From the NCBI GenBank assembly GCA_031287815.1, contig JAITSM010000074.1:1-13091 (forward strand): DNA of 13,091 nt, given 5' to 3'. Of the stretch, positions 12,999 through 13,091 are shown one piece after another. The translations under genes were made by a program, and so were the position numbers. Each line of letters begins with the position of its first letter. Position 1 is the stretch's first letter. The notes below the pieces were generated by a model, which was not told the DNA's origin, made no database searches, and saw nothing but the letters and a program-made list of their open reading frames with translations. This stretch comes from Prevotellaceae bacterium (GTDB taxonomy: Bacteria > Bacteroidota > Bacteroidia > Bacteroidales > UBA932).

Positions 12999-13075
12999 CA
13001 ACTGAGATAAGAAAAGATTTTCCCTCGGGGGGTACCCCCCGAGGGAAAATAGAGAAAAAAGTCTTATTTTAGTTG
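12999..13075. repeat. Inverted repeat around a 34-bp perfect palindrome
   Basis: The core 13017-13050 is perfectly self-complementary with no loop: ATTTTCCCTCGGGGGG to the centre at GGTACC, then its mirror. Outside it, CAACTGAGATAAGA (12999-13012) pairs with TCTTATTTTAGTTG (13062-13075) at 12 of 14 positions, or all 14 counting G-U pairs in RNA. On both strands the GC-rich stem is followed by A and not T, so it does not look like an intrinsic terminator. It could be an operator for a dimeric protein, an RNA leader hairpin of the gene beginning near 13078, or an element end. It lies outside any gene. Confidence 0.7.
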
Positions 13076-13077
13076 TT

Positions 13078-13091
13078 ATGAAAAATAAAAA
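13078..13091 (+). CDS. Possible start of a downstream gene (partial)
   Basis: ATG at 13078 begins MKNK and runs off the window. The lysine-rich start resembles a signal peptide beginning. Only four codons are visible, so this rests on context alone: a structured leader immediately upstream. Confidence 0.2.

Overview
The window reads as a chromosomal segment of a Bacteroidota (Bacteroidetes) bacterium. Evidence: repeated TAnnTTTG-type -7 promoter boxes (476, 3561, 7934, and on the minus strand 10475 and 12890), weak ribosome-binding sites, the tig-clpP-clpX gene order, and lineage-typical families (a DUF4296-like lipoprotein, a DUF6913-like protein, ORF6N, and Bacteroidetes-type tyrosine recombinases). 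I cannot place it more finely from sequence alone.

Layout. (1) 1-470: the last 37 codons of an upstream gene, a strong terminator with a GAAA tetraloop, and a composite inverted-repeat element with arms of degenerate 7-bp repeats enclosing a structured core. (2) 488-3262: a compact plus-strand operon of a DUF4296-like lipoprotein, a TRZ/ATZ-type amidohydrolase and a radical SAM enzyme; the first two are 5 nt apart and the last two overlap by 23 nt. (3) 3263-3540: a second intergenic field of 7-bp-period repeats ending in a terminator. (4) 3561-6982: tRNA-Leu(UAG), then trigger factor, ClpP and ClpX. Trigger factor receives nascent chains; ClpP and ClpX form the unfoldase-protease. (5) 7000-10360: an AT-rich accessory stretch next to a tRNA-Arg 3' end. 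It holds truncated or broken genes (ORF6N, a type I restriction-like N-terminus, a small lipoprotein, a coiled-coil protein, a tyrosine recombinase) and two intact membrane-protein genes. (6) 10384-12869: tRNA-Arg(UCU) and a translationally coupled minus-strand operon of a GT2 glycosyltransferase, a TPR protein and a DUF6913-like protein. (7) 12999-13091: a 34-bp perfect palindrome inside a longer inverted repeat, just before a possible gene start at the window edge.

Most interesting observation: in region 5, three plus-strand cargo genes each end 5 to 8 nt before a minus-strand copy of the same short sequence, the 3' end of a tyrosine-recombinase gene (terminal motif GVEV followed by acidic residues). 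Only the last copy belongs to a longer recombinase relic. The spacing suggests a cassette array in which the recombinase 3' end is the recombination site, an integron-like arrangement built differently. This is inferred from three copies in one window.

The second theme is the 7-bp-period intergenic repeats. They occur with several different unit sequences at separate loci and mostly form complementary arms.
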